From Alphaproteobacteria bacterium (GTDB lineage Bacteria > Pseudomonadota > Alphaproteobacteria > Acetobacterales > Acetobacteraceae), in contig JAAFHD010000221.1 in the NCBI GenBank assembly GCA_013298245.1, positions 1 through 6,238 of the forward strand: DNA of 6,238 nt. Reading direction: 5' to 3'. Position 1 is the stretch's first letter, and each line of letters starts with the position of its first letter. The notes below the pieces were generated by a model that was given only the letters and a program-made list of their open reading frames with translations, did not search any database and was not told the DNA's origin. The translations under genes were made by a program, and so were the position numbers. This document shows, in pieces, positions 1 to 5,666 of this stretch.

Positions 1-1088
1 ACGCGGTGGCGAAGCGCAAGCTGAATCACATCCGCCCTGAAGCCATGCCGTACAAGGCGCCCTCGGGCAGCGTCTATGATGGTGGCGAGTTTTCGGCGCT
101 GCTGGACCAGGCGGTCGAGGCTGCGGATTACCATGGCTTCGCGGCGCGTCGGGCGGAGGCGAAGGCGCGCGGCAAATTGCGCGGCATCGGCATCGGGAAC
201 TTCCTGGAATGCACCGCGCCGCCGGCCAAGGAACAGGGCGGGCTGCGCTTCGAGAAGGATGGCAGCGTCACCATCATCACCGGCACGCTGGATTACGGGC
301 AGGGGCACTGGACGCCGTTCGCGCAGGTGCTGGTCTCGCAGCTGGGCGTGCCGTTTGAGAGTGTGCGGTTGATGCAGAGCGACAGCGACGAGCTGGTCGC
401 GGGCGGTGGCACGGGTGGGTCGAAATCGCTTATGGCGTCGGGGGCTGCAATCATCGAAGCGTCGGCGAAGGTGATCGAGTTGGGGAGGCCGCTGGCGGCC
501 GAGGCATTGGAAGCGGCGCTGGGCGATATTGAATTCGATGCGGGGCGCTTCGCGATTGCCGGCACGGATCGCAGCATCGGCATCATGGAGTTGGCCGCGA
601 AACATCCGGGTGCCTTGGATGTGCGGCACGTGTTCGATGAAGCGCCGCAGGCCTACCCGAATGGCTGCCACATCGCCGAAGTGGAAGTGGATCCCGACAC
701 GGGCGAGGCGCAGGTCGTGGCCTACACCACGGTCAATGATTTCGGCGTGGTGGTGAACCCGTTGCTGGTGGAAGGCCAGGCGCATGGCGGCATCGCGCAG
801 GGCATCGGCCAGGCGTTGTATGAGCGTGTGGCGTATTCCGAAGAAGGCCAGCTGCTGACCGGCAGCTACATGGATTACTGCCTGCCGCGCGCGGATAATC
901 TGCCGATGATGGGGTTTGCGTCTCGGCCGGTGCCGGCCACGACCAATCCGCTGGGTGCGAAGGGCTGTGGCGAGGCGGGTTGCGCGGGCTCTCTGCCCGC
1001 GGTGATGAACGCGCTGTGCGATGCGCTGGGTGTTGCGCATATCGACATGCCGGCGACGCCGGAGGTGATCTGGCGGGCGCTGCGGTAG
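1..1088 (+). CDS. Xanthine dehydrogenase / CoxL-type molybdopterin-binding (large) subunit, C-terminal part, 5' truncated by window
   Basis: The reading frame is open from base 3 and the gene continues upstream of the window. The GTG at base 6 is an internal valine, not a start. About 362 residues are visible of a family usually 750-800 residues long, so roughly the first half is missing. Seen: the PEAMPYKxPSGxVYD segment near the start; a Gly-rich GGGTGGSKS cofactor-binding loop (about bases 400-430); the NGCHIAEVEVDPDTG and VEGQAHGGIAQGIGQ stretches typical of CoxL-like chains; and the C-terminal AKGCGEAG motif whose Glu (codon 972-974) matches the catalytic base of molybdenum hydroxylases. 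Family knowledge: these subunits hold the molybdopterin-cytosine-dinucleotide cofactor and hydroxylate a carbon centre using water, passing electrons through FeS and FAD subunits. The FeS and FAD partners are not downstream, so if linked they lie upstream. The substrate (CO, purine, aldehyde, aromatic or N-heterocycle) cannot be assigned. The stop is TAG at 1086-1088, and the gene is convergent with the Ldh-family gene. Confidence 0.93.
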   Translation, partial: AVAKRKLNHIRPEAMPYKAPSGSVYDGGEFSALLDQAVEAADYHGFAARRAEAKARGKLRGIGIGNFLECTAPPAKEQGGLRFEKDGSVTIITGTLDYGQGHWTPFAQVLVSQLGVPFESVRLMQSDSDELVAGGGTGGSKSLMASGAAIIEASAKVIELGRPLAAEALEAALGDIEFDAGRFAIAGTDRSIGIMELAAKHPGALDVRHVFDEAPQAYPNGCHIAEVEVDPDTGEAQVVAYTTVNDFGVVVNPLLVEGQAHGGIAQGIGQALYERVAYSEEGQLLTGSYMDYCLPRADNLPMMGFASRPVPATTNPLGAKGCGEAGCAGSLPAVMNALCDALGVAHIDMPATPEVIWRALR

Positions 1089-1092
1089 CGCC
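1076..1092 (+). terminator. Possible weak terminator hairpin at the convergent gene ends
   Basis: GGCGCT (1076-1081) and AGCGCC (1087-1092) are perfect 6-bp complementary arms around a 5-nt loop and span the TAG stop of the molybdopterin-subunit gene. A second short dyad, GCGGGT/ACCCGC (1099-1104 and 1111-1116), follows within the end of the opposing gene. Neither is followed by a convincing T-run (only TTGTC), so intrinsic termination is uncertain. The position between two convergent genes is the main argument. Confidence 0.25.
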
Positions 1093-1095
1093 TTG

Positions 1096-2145
1096 TCAGC
1101 GGGTTCCCAGACCCGCGACGCCAAGCTTTTCGGCGAGTGCGTTGAGCCGTGCCAGCAATTGCGGCGACAGCTCCACGCCGGCCGCGCGCTCGCGTTCGCG
1201 CGTGGCGCGCATGTCGCCTGGCAGGCGGATGCTGGCGACGCCCTGCATCCGCGCGGATGTGCGCAAGTCATCCATGTGTCGCGTCACTTCCCGCGCGAAA
1301 TCCGCGGGGTCCAGGAAGCGCGCCACATCAAGCGCGATCAGCACATGCCCGGTCTCGGTTACGCTTGTCTCATCGGCGTTGAAATCCACCACATCGCGCC
1401 CGAAGGCGGCGCGGTTCAGCGGGCCTGCCAGCAGCCCCAGCACCAGTGCCAGCCCCGCCCCCTTGTAGCCGCCGATCGGCAGCAGAACGCCGTCCGCCGA
1501 TTGCTTGGGGTCGGTGATCGGCTCGCCGGTCTGCGCATGCACCATCCAGCCTTCAGGCATGGCCTGCCCCAGCAGCGCGCGGCCCTTGACCGTGCCGTAG
1601 CTGACCACCGTGGTTGCCATGTCCAGCACCACCGGGTCAGCGCCGTGGACCGGGATGGCGATGGCCAGCGGGTTGGTGCCCAGCAGCAATTCGGAGCCAC
1701 CCCAGGGCGCCATGTGGTTGGCACTCGCGACCACTGTGTAGATGCCGACCATGCCGGCGGCCATTGGCAGCGTGGCGTAGACGGCGCCGGAGCCTGCGTG
1801 GTTGGACGCCCGCGCGCCGACCCAGGCGATGCCGGTTTCGCGCGCGATGGCGACCGCTTCATCGGCGGCGCGGGTCATCACCAAATGACCCATGGCGTTG
1901 TCGCCCTCGACCATCGCGACGGCCGGGGCCAGGCGGCGGACGGTGATGGCGGGGCGCGGGTTCATGCCGCCCTGCATCATGCGCGAGAGATATTGCGGCA
2001 GGCGGAAAATGCCGTGGCTGTCGGCGCCCGAGAGATCGGCCTCGACCATGCGCAGTGCCACCACGCGCGCGTCCTCGGCTGGCATGCCTGCGGCCTCGCA
2101 GCAGCGCGCGATGAATGCGCGCATCGCATCGGGCGTGGCCTTCAT
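1096..2145 (-). CDS. Ldh family oxidoreductase (malate/L-lactate dehydrogenase-like, Ldh_2 fold), 349 aa
   Basis: A full-length member of the NAD(P)-dependent malate/lactate/ureidoglycolate/sulfolactate dehydrogenase family, which is unrelated to the classical Rossmann-fold LDH/MDH. Seen: the DSHG motif at residues 42-45 with Arg48; ASNHAGS with Asn115-His116, the pair that in AllD-type enzymes carries the catalytic His; GTNPLAIAIP at 156-165; DMATT at 175-179; and the GGYKGAGLAL loop at 225-234. The length fits the family (about 330-360 aa). The reaction is expected to be reversible oxidation of a 2-hydroxy acid to a 2-keto acid in the cytoplasm; the exact substrate is not readable. The start ATG (2143-2145) overlaps the TGA stop of the upstream amidohydrolase as ATGA. 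No Shine-Dalgarno is visible before it, so translation probably depends on coupling. It is the last gene of the leftward operon, and its TGA stop (1096-1098) lies 7 bp from the convergent molybdopterin-subunit gene. Confidence 0.93.
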   Translation of the reverse strand: MKATPDAMRAFIARCCEAAGMPAEDARVVALRMVEADLSGADSHGIFRLPQYLSRMMQGGMNPRPAITVRRLAPAVAMVEGDNAMGHLVMTRAADEAVAIARETGIAWVGARASNHAGSGAVYATLPMAAGMVGIYTVVASANHMAPWGGSELLLGTNPLAIAIPVHGADPVVLDMATTVVSYGTVKGRALLGQAMPEGWMVHAQTGEPITDPKQSADGVLLPIGGYKGAGLALVLGLLAGPLNRAAFGRDVVDFNADETSVTETGHVLIALDVARFLDPADFAREVTRHMDDLRTSARMQGVASIRLPGDMRATRERERAAGVELSPQLLARLNALAEKLGVAGLGTR

Positions 2146-3131
2146 GCGCCGAGCAGGCGGCGTGTGTTGCCCTCGAAGATCGCGGCCTGCACGGCGGTGT
2201 CCGCGGTGGCCGCGCGCAGTTCCGCCACACCGGTCGTGGTGCCCATGTCGAAGGGGTAGTCGGTGCCGAAGACGACGCGGTCGGCACCCACTTCATCGAT
2301 CAGGAATCGCAGCACGGAAGGCTTGTGCGTGATGCTGTCGTAGAGCAGGCGGTCCATGCTTTCCTGCGGGTGGCCTTTCAGGCGCTGCTTCGCCTCGGCG
2401 CGCACATTCCAGCCATGCACGAAGCGCCCCGCCTGGTAGGGCGCGAAGCCGCCGCCGTGGGAGAAGCAGAAGCGGATGCGCGGGTAGCGTTCCACCACGC
2501 CGCCGAACACGAGGGACGCCGCGGCGATGGTCGTCTCCAGCGGATTGCCCACCAGATTCGTCAGGTAGTAGCTGTGCATGCGCGCGGCGGCGACGACCTT
2601 GTGCGGGTGGACCAGCACGAAAAGGTCGTGTGCGTTGGCCACTTCCCACACCGCATCCAGGCCGGGATCATCGAGGTTGCCGCCGCCGATGTTGGAACCG
2701 AGATGCAAGCCCCGCAGGCCGTGCTGCGTGATGGCGCGTTTGAGGATCGAGGCGGCCTCGGCGGGGGCCTGCATCGGCAGGGTGGACATGCCGATGATGC
2801 GGCCGGGATGCGCGCGGGCCAGGGCGCCGATCGCCTCGTTCTGAATCTCGCAAATGGTGGCGGCAGCACCGGCATCCGCCTCGTACAGGAACGTGTGCGG
2901 GATGTTCGCGACGACATGCGCATCCACGCCCTGCTGCGCCATGTCGGCGAAGCGCCGTTCCAGATCCCAGGCACCGCGGGGGAACGGGTTCTGCTTCACA
3001 TCGCCGATCTGCAGGATGCCGCTTTCCTCATCGTGCTTGGTCAGCTTCGGCGCCAGCGCAGGCACGGCGCGCGCGATCGCGTCCATCATCGCTTCGGTGA
3101 AGACATGGGTGTGGGCGTCGATCACGCGCAT
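2142..3131 (-). CDS. ACMSD-like amidohydrolase family protein (metal-dependent hydrolase/decarboxylase), 329 aa
   Basis: A member of the Amidohydrolase_2 branch that includes 2-amino-3-carboxymuconate-6-semialdehyde decarboxylase (ACMSD), other nonoxidative decarboxylases and some hydrolases. Seen from ATG 3131: the N-terminal DAHTH metal motif (His7, His9); VHPH (His175); SHGGG (His225), followed by GRF with Arg236; and GTDYPF (Asp291). Order and spacing closely follow the metal-ligand and catalytic set of ACMSD (two N-terminal His, a central His, a proton-relay His and a C-terminal Asp), so an active Zn-type site is expected. ATG 3131 is preferred over in-frame upstream starts (as far as 3374) because it puts HxH at the N-terminus as in the family and avoids a long overlap with the receptor gene. 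Its AAGGA ribosome-binding site (3142-3146) abuts the receptor's stop codon. The gene is coupled to both neighbours. The reaction is probably decarboxylation or ring/amide hydrolysis of an aromatic-derived acid, but the substrate is unknown. Confidence 0.9.
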   Translation of the reverse strand: MRVIDAHTHVFTEAMMDAIARAVPALAPKLTKHDEESGILQIGDVKQNPFPRGAWDLERRFADMAQQGVDAHVVANIPHTFLYEADAGAAATICEIQNEAIGALARAHPGRIIGMSTLPMQAPAEAASILKRAITQHGLRGLHLGSNIGGGNLDDPGLDAVWEVANAHDLFVLVHPHKVVAAARMHSYYLTNLVGNPLETTIAAASLVFGGVVERYPRIRFCFSHGGGFAPYQAGRFVHGWNVRAEAKQRLKGHPQESMDRLLYDSITHKPSVLRFLIDEVGADRVVFGTDYPFDMGTTTGVAELRAATADTAVQAAIFEGNTRRLLGA

Positions 3132-3145
3132 CGGGGCGGTGTCCT

Positions 3146-4111
3146 TCAGGAATCGAGGGTGATGTTGAATTGCCGCGTCAGCCGCACCCAGCGCGCCACG
3201 TCGCGCGCGACATAGTCGCCGAAGGCGGCGGGGCTGGCGGAGACGGCGACCGTGCCGCCCGGGTTTTCCTGTGCGGCGCGAAGGCCTGGGTCCTGGAACA
3301 GTTCGGCGATGTGCCGGTGCAACAGCGCGACCACGGCATCCGGCGTGCCGGTGGGTGCGAAGAGGCCGGACCACAAGGTGGTGGCATCACCGGGGAAGCC
3401 GGATTCGGCCATGGTCGGCACATCCGGCAGCAGCGGCAGGCGCGCCGGCGCGTCCGCCGCCAGCGCGCGCATGGTGCCCGCGCGCACCTGTTCCAGCACG
3501 GAGGTGATGCCGAGTTTTGTGAGCTGCGCATCGCCGCGGATGACGGGTGCCAGCATCTCGCCCGCGCCGCGCATCGGCAGATGCAGCAGCTGGATGCCGG
3601 CGCGTGCGGCGAAGGCCGTGATGTCGATATGCTGGTAGGAGCCGACGCCGGCCGAGGCGAAGGTCATGGGCTGTGCCGCGCGGCGCGCCATGTCCACGAA
3701 TTCGGGGATGCTGCGCGCGGGCAGGTTGCCGGGTGCGAGCATCAGTTGCGGAATTTCCACCAGGTTGGTGATGGGCAGCAAATCGCGCGAGGGGCGGATG
3801 CGCCGGTCGGGGCCGGCCATTGCCTCGTTCAGCGCGTGGGTGGAGACGTTGTTGCAGATCAGCACATGGCCATCGGCCGGCTGGCGGGCCACGAATTCAA
3901 TGGCGATCCAGCCATTCGCGCCGGGGCGGTTTTCCACGATCACCGGCTGGCCGAGGCGCGCGGAAAGCCCAGGCGCTATGGCGCGCGCCACGACATCGGT
4001 GGAACCACCAGGTGCCAGCGGCACCACGATGCGCACGGGTCGGTTGGGGAAGCCCTGCGCGCGGGCCAAGGCGGGGGCCGCCAGCAGAAGCGGCAGGCTG
4101 CGTCGATACAT
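3146..4111 (-). CDS. Tripartite tricarboxylate transporter (TTT/Bug family) periplasmic substrate-binding protein, 321 aa
   Basis: A Bug-family solute receptor that would capture a small carboxylate or aromatic acid in the periplasm and deliver it to a TctA/TctB-type membrane complex. Seen: an N-terminal export signal (MYRRSLPLLLAAPALARA) with an AxA cleavage site after about residue 18 and an Arg-Arg pair, so Sec export is likely and Tat is possible; then the family hallmarks RPVRIVVPLAPGGSTDVVAR (24-43) and VIVENRPGANG (57-67), and near the C-terminal side PTMAESGFPG and GLFAPTGTP. Length is normal for the family (about 320 aa). ATG 4111 is chosen over an in-frame ATG at 4147 because it puts the signal peptide at the N-terminus and has a strong GGAGGA site 5 nt upstream. 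No tctA/tctB genes are in the window; such orphan receptors are common in Acetobacteraceae and Burkholderiales. It is the first gene of the operon, which suggests its ligand is the substrate of the downstream enzymes. Confidence 0.93.
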   Translation of the reverse strand: MYRRSLPLLLAAPALARAQGFPNRPVRIVVPLAPGGSTDVVARAIAPGLSARLGQPVIVENRPGANGWIAIEFVARQPADGHVLICNNVSTHALNEAMAGPDRRIRPSRDLLPITNLVEIPQLMLAPGNLPARSIPEFVDMARRAAQPMTFASAGVGSYQHIDITAFAARAGIQLLHLPMRGAGEMLAPVIRGDAQLTKLGITSVLEQVRAGTMRALAADAPARLPLLPDVPTMAESGFPGDATTLWSGLFAPTGTPDAVVALLHRHIAELFQDPGLRAAQENPGGTVAVSASPAAFGDYVARDVARWVRLTRQFNITLDS

Positions 4112-4116
4112 GGGCG

Positions 4117-4122
4117 TCCTCC
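4117..4122 (-). promoter_or_regulatory. Ribosome-binding site GGAGGA of the TTT receptor gene
   Basis: The complement of TCCTCC reads GGAGGA 5 nt before ATG 4111. It is the strongest Shine-Dalgarno seen in the window, and it decides the start of the receptor gene against the in-frame ATG 36 bp further upstream. Confidence 0.75.
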
Positions 4123-4204
4123 GGGCGGCGACGCGGTTGGTCCGCATTCGCGCGTGTGCATCATGCGGGTGCTGGCGGTGATGTCCACCGGCGCGGGGCG
4201 AATT

Positions 4205-4603
4205 TCAGGTGCGGAAGGGGTCCACCAGCCGCAGCCGGCGCTGCACCAGCATGCCGGTGTGCATGTCCTCGGTCAGCAGTCGGGTGCAGCCTGCGAGGAG
4301 GGCTGCCGACAGGATCATGCCGTCATGCACCGAGAGCTTGTAGCGCTCGGCGAGCGACAGGCCGTTGGCGTGGGTTTCGGCGGTGACGGGATGGACTGTC
4401 AGCAGCGCCTTCAGCGATGCAAGAAAGGCGCGGATTTCGGGCCATTCCAGCCGCATCTTGCGGCGCGCGACATGGGCGATTTCGTTCAGCACCTGCACGC
4501 TGATATGGCCGCCCGCCAGCAACGCCTTTTCGGCGACCGCTGCCTTCGCGGCATCGCTGCCCGCCAGGTACAGCAGCACATTGCTGTCAAAGAAAACGCT
4601 CAT
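4205..4603 (-). CDS. PIN-domain ribonuclease toxin (VapC-like), 132 aa
   Basis: A small PIN-fold protein of normal toxin length. Seen from ATG 4603: the beta-1 motif FFDSNVLLYL with Asp6; LNEIAHV with Glu41; VHDGMILSAAL with Asp94; and LLTEDMHTG with Asp113. These are the four acidic positions that bind Mg/Mn in active PIN nucleases, so the toxin looks catalytically intact. Family knowledge: VapC toxins cleave specific RNAs (often tRNAs) and are neutralised by the adjacent antitoxin. ATG 4603 is preferred over an in-frame ATG at 4645 because PIN toxins start a few residues before the first Asp. A GGAG sits about 10 nt upstream of ATG 4603. It lies downstream of the AbrB-fold antitoxin in the same orientation but is separated from it by 108 bp holding a large palindrome, where most such pairs overlap or nearly touch. 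The TGA stop is at 4205-4207, 93 bp from the receptor start. Confidence 0.88.
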   Translation of the reverse strand: MSVFFDSNVLLYLAGSDAAKAAVAEKALLAGGHISVQVLNEIAHVARRKMRLEWPEIRAFLASLKALLTVHPVTAETHANGLSLAERYKLSVHDGMILSAALLAGCTRLLTEDMHTGMLVQRRLRLVDPFRT

Positions 4604-4641
4604 GGTGCGATCGGCTCCGGGCAAGCAGGCTGCGCGTCGCA

Positions 4642-4650
4642 CCATTCGCC
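4642..4650. repeat. Left copy of a 9-bp direct repeat flanking the intergenic palindrome
   Basis: CCATTCGCC here is repeated exactly at 4719-4727. The two copies enclose 68 bp that contain the 53-bp palindrome nearly centrally. The arrangement resembles a target-site duplication, but in GC-rich DNA a 9-bp match at this distance could also be chance. Confidence 0.4.
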
Positions 4651-4659
4651 GAGTTGCCG

Positions 4660-4712
4660 ATGGGCCGATTCACGCCGCTGTCGGAAACCGACAGCGGCGT
4701 GAATCGGCCCAT
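4660..4712. repeat. Perfect 53-bp palindrome (25-bp arms, 3-nt loop) between antitoxin and toxin genes
   Basis: The arm 4660-4684 is the exact reverse complement of 4688-4712, around the loop AAA (4685-4687). The left arm begins ATGGGCCGATTCACGCC and the right arm ends with its complement; pairing stops at 4659/4713. Its outer base is the last base of the antitoxin TAA stop (4712-4714). In RNA from either strand it would fold into a very stable 25-bp hairpin. No U-tract follows on the minus strand, so it is not a standard intrinsic terminator. It could be a REP-like dispersed extragenic palindrome, a small non-autonomous element, or an attenuator or RNA-processing/stability element lowering toxin relative to antitoxin. 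The structure is seen directly; the function is inferred. Confidence 0.95.
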
Positions 4713-4942
4713 TAGCGCCCATTCGCCTCATCGCGATCAAACCGGAAATCCGCGGGCAGCTTGCCGCGAAACGCCCGCAGTCGCGCCACCAGCGCCGCGC
4801 GGTCAGGCGTGCGCTCGATCGCGAAATCGCGCGCGCCCAGCACATGGATGGTGATGTCGTCGCCCTCCGCCAGCTCCAGCGCCTCGACGACGCCGGCGGG
4901 CACGCGGATGGCCAGGCTATTGCCCCAACGGGAGAGTTGCAT
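4712..4942 (-). CDS. AbrB/MazE/SpoVT-fold antitoxin (VapB-like), 76 aa
   Basis: A small antitoxin with an N-terminal swapped-hairpin (AbrB/MazE) DNA-binding domain at residues 1-40: MQLSRWGNSLAIRVPAGVVE, then LELAEGDDITI. The WGNSLAIRVP signature and hydrophobic spacing are typical of MazE-like antitoxins. The C-terminal part (about 45-76: RAALVARLRAFRG, then LPADFRFDRDEANGR) is the expected toxin-wrapping tail. It would bind and block the downstream PIN toxin and, with it, repress its own promoter. ATG 4942 is supported by a GGAG 7 nt upstream (complement of 4950-4953) and by the conserved N-terminus. TAA is at 4712-4714, and its last base is the first base of the large palindrome. As I recall, relatives end in a similar EANxR tail, which would make this C-terminus native rather than created by an insertion; this is memory-based. 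Confidence 0.87.
   Translation of the reverse strand: MQLSRWGNSLAIRVPAGVVEALELAEGDDITIHVLGARDFAIERTPDRAALVARLRAFRGKLPADFRFDRDEANGR
4719..4727. repeat. Right copy of a 9-bp direct repeat flanking the intergenic palindrome
   Basis: The second exact copy of CCATTCGCC (first at 4642-4650). This copy lies inside the last codons of the antitoxin gene (the Glu-Ala-Asn-Gly region), so if it is a duplication product the original target was the antitoxin 3' end. Confidence 0.4.
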
Positions 4943-4952
4943 GTGGCGGCTC

Positions 4953-4982
4953 CGGATATACGCTCAGACCAACGTATATCCG
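4953..4982. promoter_or_regulatory. Perfect inverted repeat, probable autoregulatory operator of the toxin-antitoxin module
   Basis: CGGATATACG (4953-4962) and CGTATATCCG (4973-4982) are perfect 10-bp inverted arms with a 10-bp spacer, so arm centres are 20 bp apart (about two helical turns, same face of the DNA). It lies 10 bp upstream of the antitoxin ATG and is an AT-rich patch in GC-rich DNA. Either arm contains a TATA-like -10 candidate on the minus strand (TATACG in the distal arm fits a leader that includes the ribosome-binding site). Family knowledge: VapBC/MazEF-type complexes repress their own promoters by binding such dyads. No convincing -35 is visible. Confidence 0.75.
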
Positions 4983-5007
4983 AAGCCCGCCCCTCACGCC
5001 AGAAAAA

Positions 5008-5634
5008 TCAGGCCGCCTGGCCCGACGCCAGACCGCCCTTTTCCATCAGGCTTTCCACCACGTCCCACGCCACCAGCTTGTTCAGGAAATTGTCCAGGTA
5101 GTTCGGGCGCACATTGCGGAAGTCCAGGTAATAGGCGTGTTCCCACACATCCGCGCCCAGGATCGGCGTGCCTTCGCCGGTGGAAACGGGGCTCGCGCCA
5201 TTGGCCGTCTTGGTCACCGCCAGCTTGCCGTCCGCCTTCATGATCAGCCACGCCCAGCCGGAGCCGAACTGCGTCACGCCGGCCTGCTTGAAGGCTTCCT
5301 TGAACTGCGCCAGGCCACCGAAATCCGCGTCGATCTTGGCAGCGAGCTTCGCCGGCAGCTTGTCGCCACCACCCGACGGCGACATCACCTGCCAGAACAG
5401 GATGTGGTTCCAATGCTGGCCGGCCTGGTTCAGCACGGGCGCGTCATTGGCAGCACCCGCCACGATCGTCTCCAGGCTCTTGCCCGCCAGGCCCTTGCTT
5501 TCCACGAGGCCGTTCAGCGCGGTGACATAGGCGTTGTGGTGCTTGCCGTGGTGCAGCTCCAGCGTCTCCTGGCACATGCCGTTGGCGGCCAGAGCGTTGA
5601 TCGCGTAGGGCAGGGGGGGCAGCGAAAAGGCCAT
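5008..5634 (-). CDS. sodB: Superoxide dismutase, Fe-type (Fe/Mn SOD family), 208 aa
   Basis: Converts superoxide to hydrogen peroxide and oxygen. There is no signal peptide, so it acts in the cytoplasm. Seen: the N-terminus FSLPPLPYA, typical of bacterial SodB; HHGKHHNAY with ligand His28; NQAGQHWNH with ligand His77; FGSGWAWL (123-130); and the signature DVWEHAYY with ligands Asp162 and His166, so all four metal ligands are present. Gln73 in the AGQHWNH segment, together with Gly at the position where Mn-type enzymes usually have Gln (TANGASP, about 143-149), argues for the Fe-type, though cambialistic activity cannot be excluded. Length is slightly above E. coli SodB. The start ATG 5634 has a GGAG 7 nt upstream. 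The gene is divergent from the squalene/phytoene-synthase-like gene and sits upstream of, and in the same direction as, the toxin-antitoxin pair, which has its own apparent operator. Confidence 0.96.
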   Translation of the reverse strand: MAFSLPPLPYAINALAANGMCQETLELHHGKHHNAYVTALNGLVESKGLAGKSLETIVAGAANDAPVLNQAGQHWNHILFWQVMSPSGGGDKLPAKLAAKIDADFGGLAQFKEAFKQAGVTQFGSGWAWLIMKADGKLAVTKTANGASPVSTGEGTPILGADVWEHAYYLDFRNVRPNYLDNFLNKLVAWDVVESLMEKGGLASGQAA

Positions 5635-5641
5635 GGGTTTT

Positions 5642-5666
5642 CTCCGGGGTTTTGGGTGCCCCGGAG
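5642..5666. promoter_or_regulatory. Inverted repeat in the sod leader that includes the ribosome-binding site
   Basis: CTCCGGGG (5642-5649) and CCCCGGAG (5659-5666) form perfect 8-bp inverted arms around a 9-nt loop. On the minus strand the arm nearest the gene contains the GGAG Shine-Dalgarno of the sod gene, 7 nt from its ATG. A transcript starting upstream of the dyad could therefore hide the ribosome-binding site in a hairpin. Alternatively the dyad is a protein operator in the divergent promoter region. The structure is seen; the role is inferred. Confidence 0.5.

Noticed and set aside
1093..2259. Long open frame on the plus strand (388 codons) opposite the Ldh-family gene
   Set aside because: It is antisense to a gene with clear family motifs. 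The translation is rich in Arg, His, Gly and Ala with no recognisable domain, which is typical of shadow frames in GC-rich DNA.
2115..3215. Plus-strand open frame (366 codons) opposite the amidohydrolase
   Set aside because: It is antisense to a gene with a complete set of metal ligands, and no motif is recognised in the translation.
3132..3374. N-terminal extension of the amidohydrolase to an ATG at 3374
   Set aside because: It would overlap the receptor gene by more than 220 bp and move the HxH motif far from the N-terminus. ATG 3131 has its own ribosome-binding site and fits the family.
3170..4702. Very long plus-strand open frame (510 codons) across the receptor and toxin genes
   Set aside because: It runs antisense through two well-supported genes, an intergenic region and the palindrome, and shows low-complexity shadow composition with no domain.
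4660..4712. Reading the large palindrome as a standard intrinsic terminator
   Set aside because: Neither strand has a U-run after the hairpin, and it would separate the toxin from its antitoxin promoter. Attenuation remains possible but is not a standard terminator.
4600..4854. Small open frames on both strands through the palindrome region
   Set aside because: Their translations mirror one another because of the palindrome and overlap the antitoxin. There is no domain or credible ribosome-binding site.
5003..5022. Possible sod terminator: CAGG-CGG-CCTG followed by A and five T on the minus strand
   Set aside because: The stem is only 4 bp, lies inside the last codons, and the T-run starts at the stop codon. 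It is too weak to annotate as a terminator.
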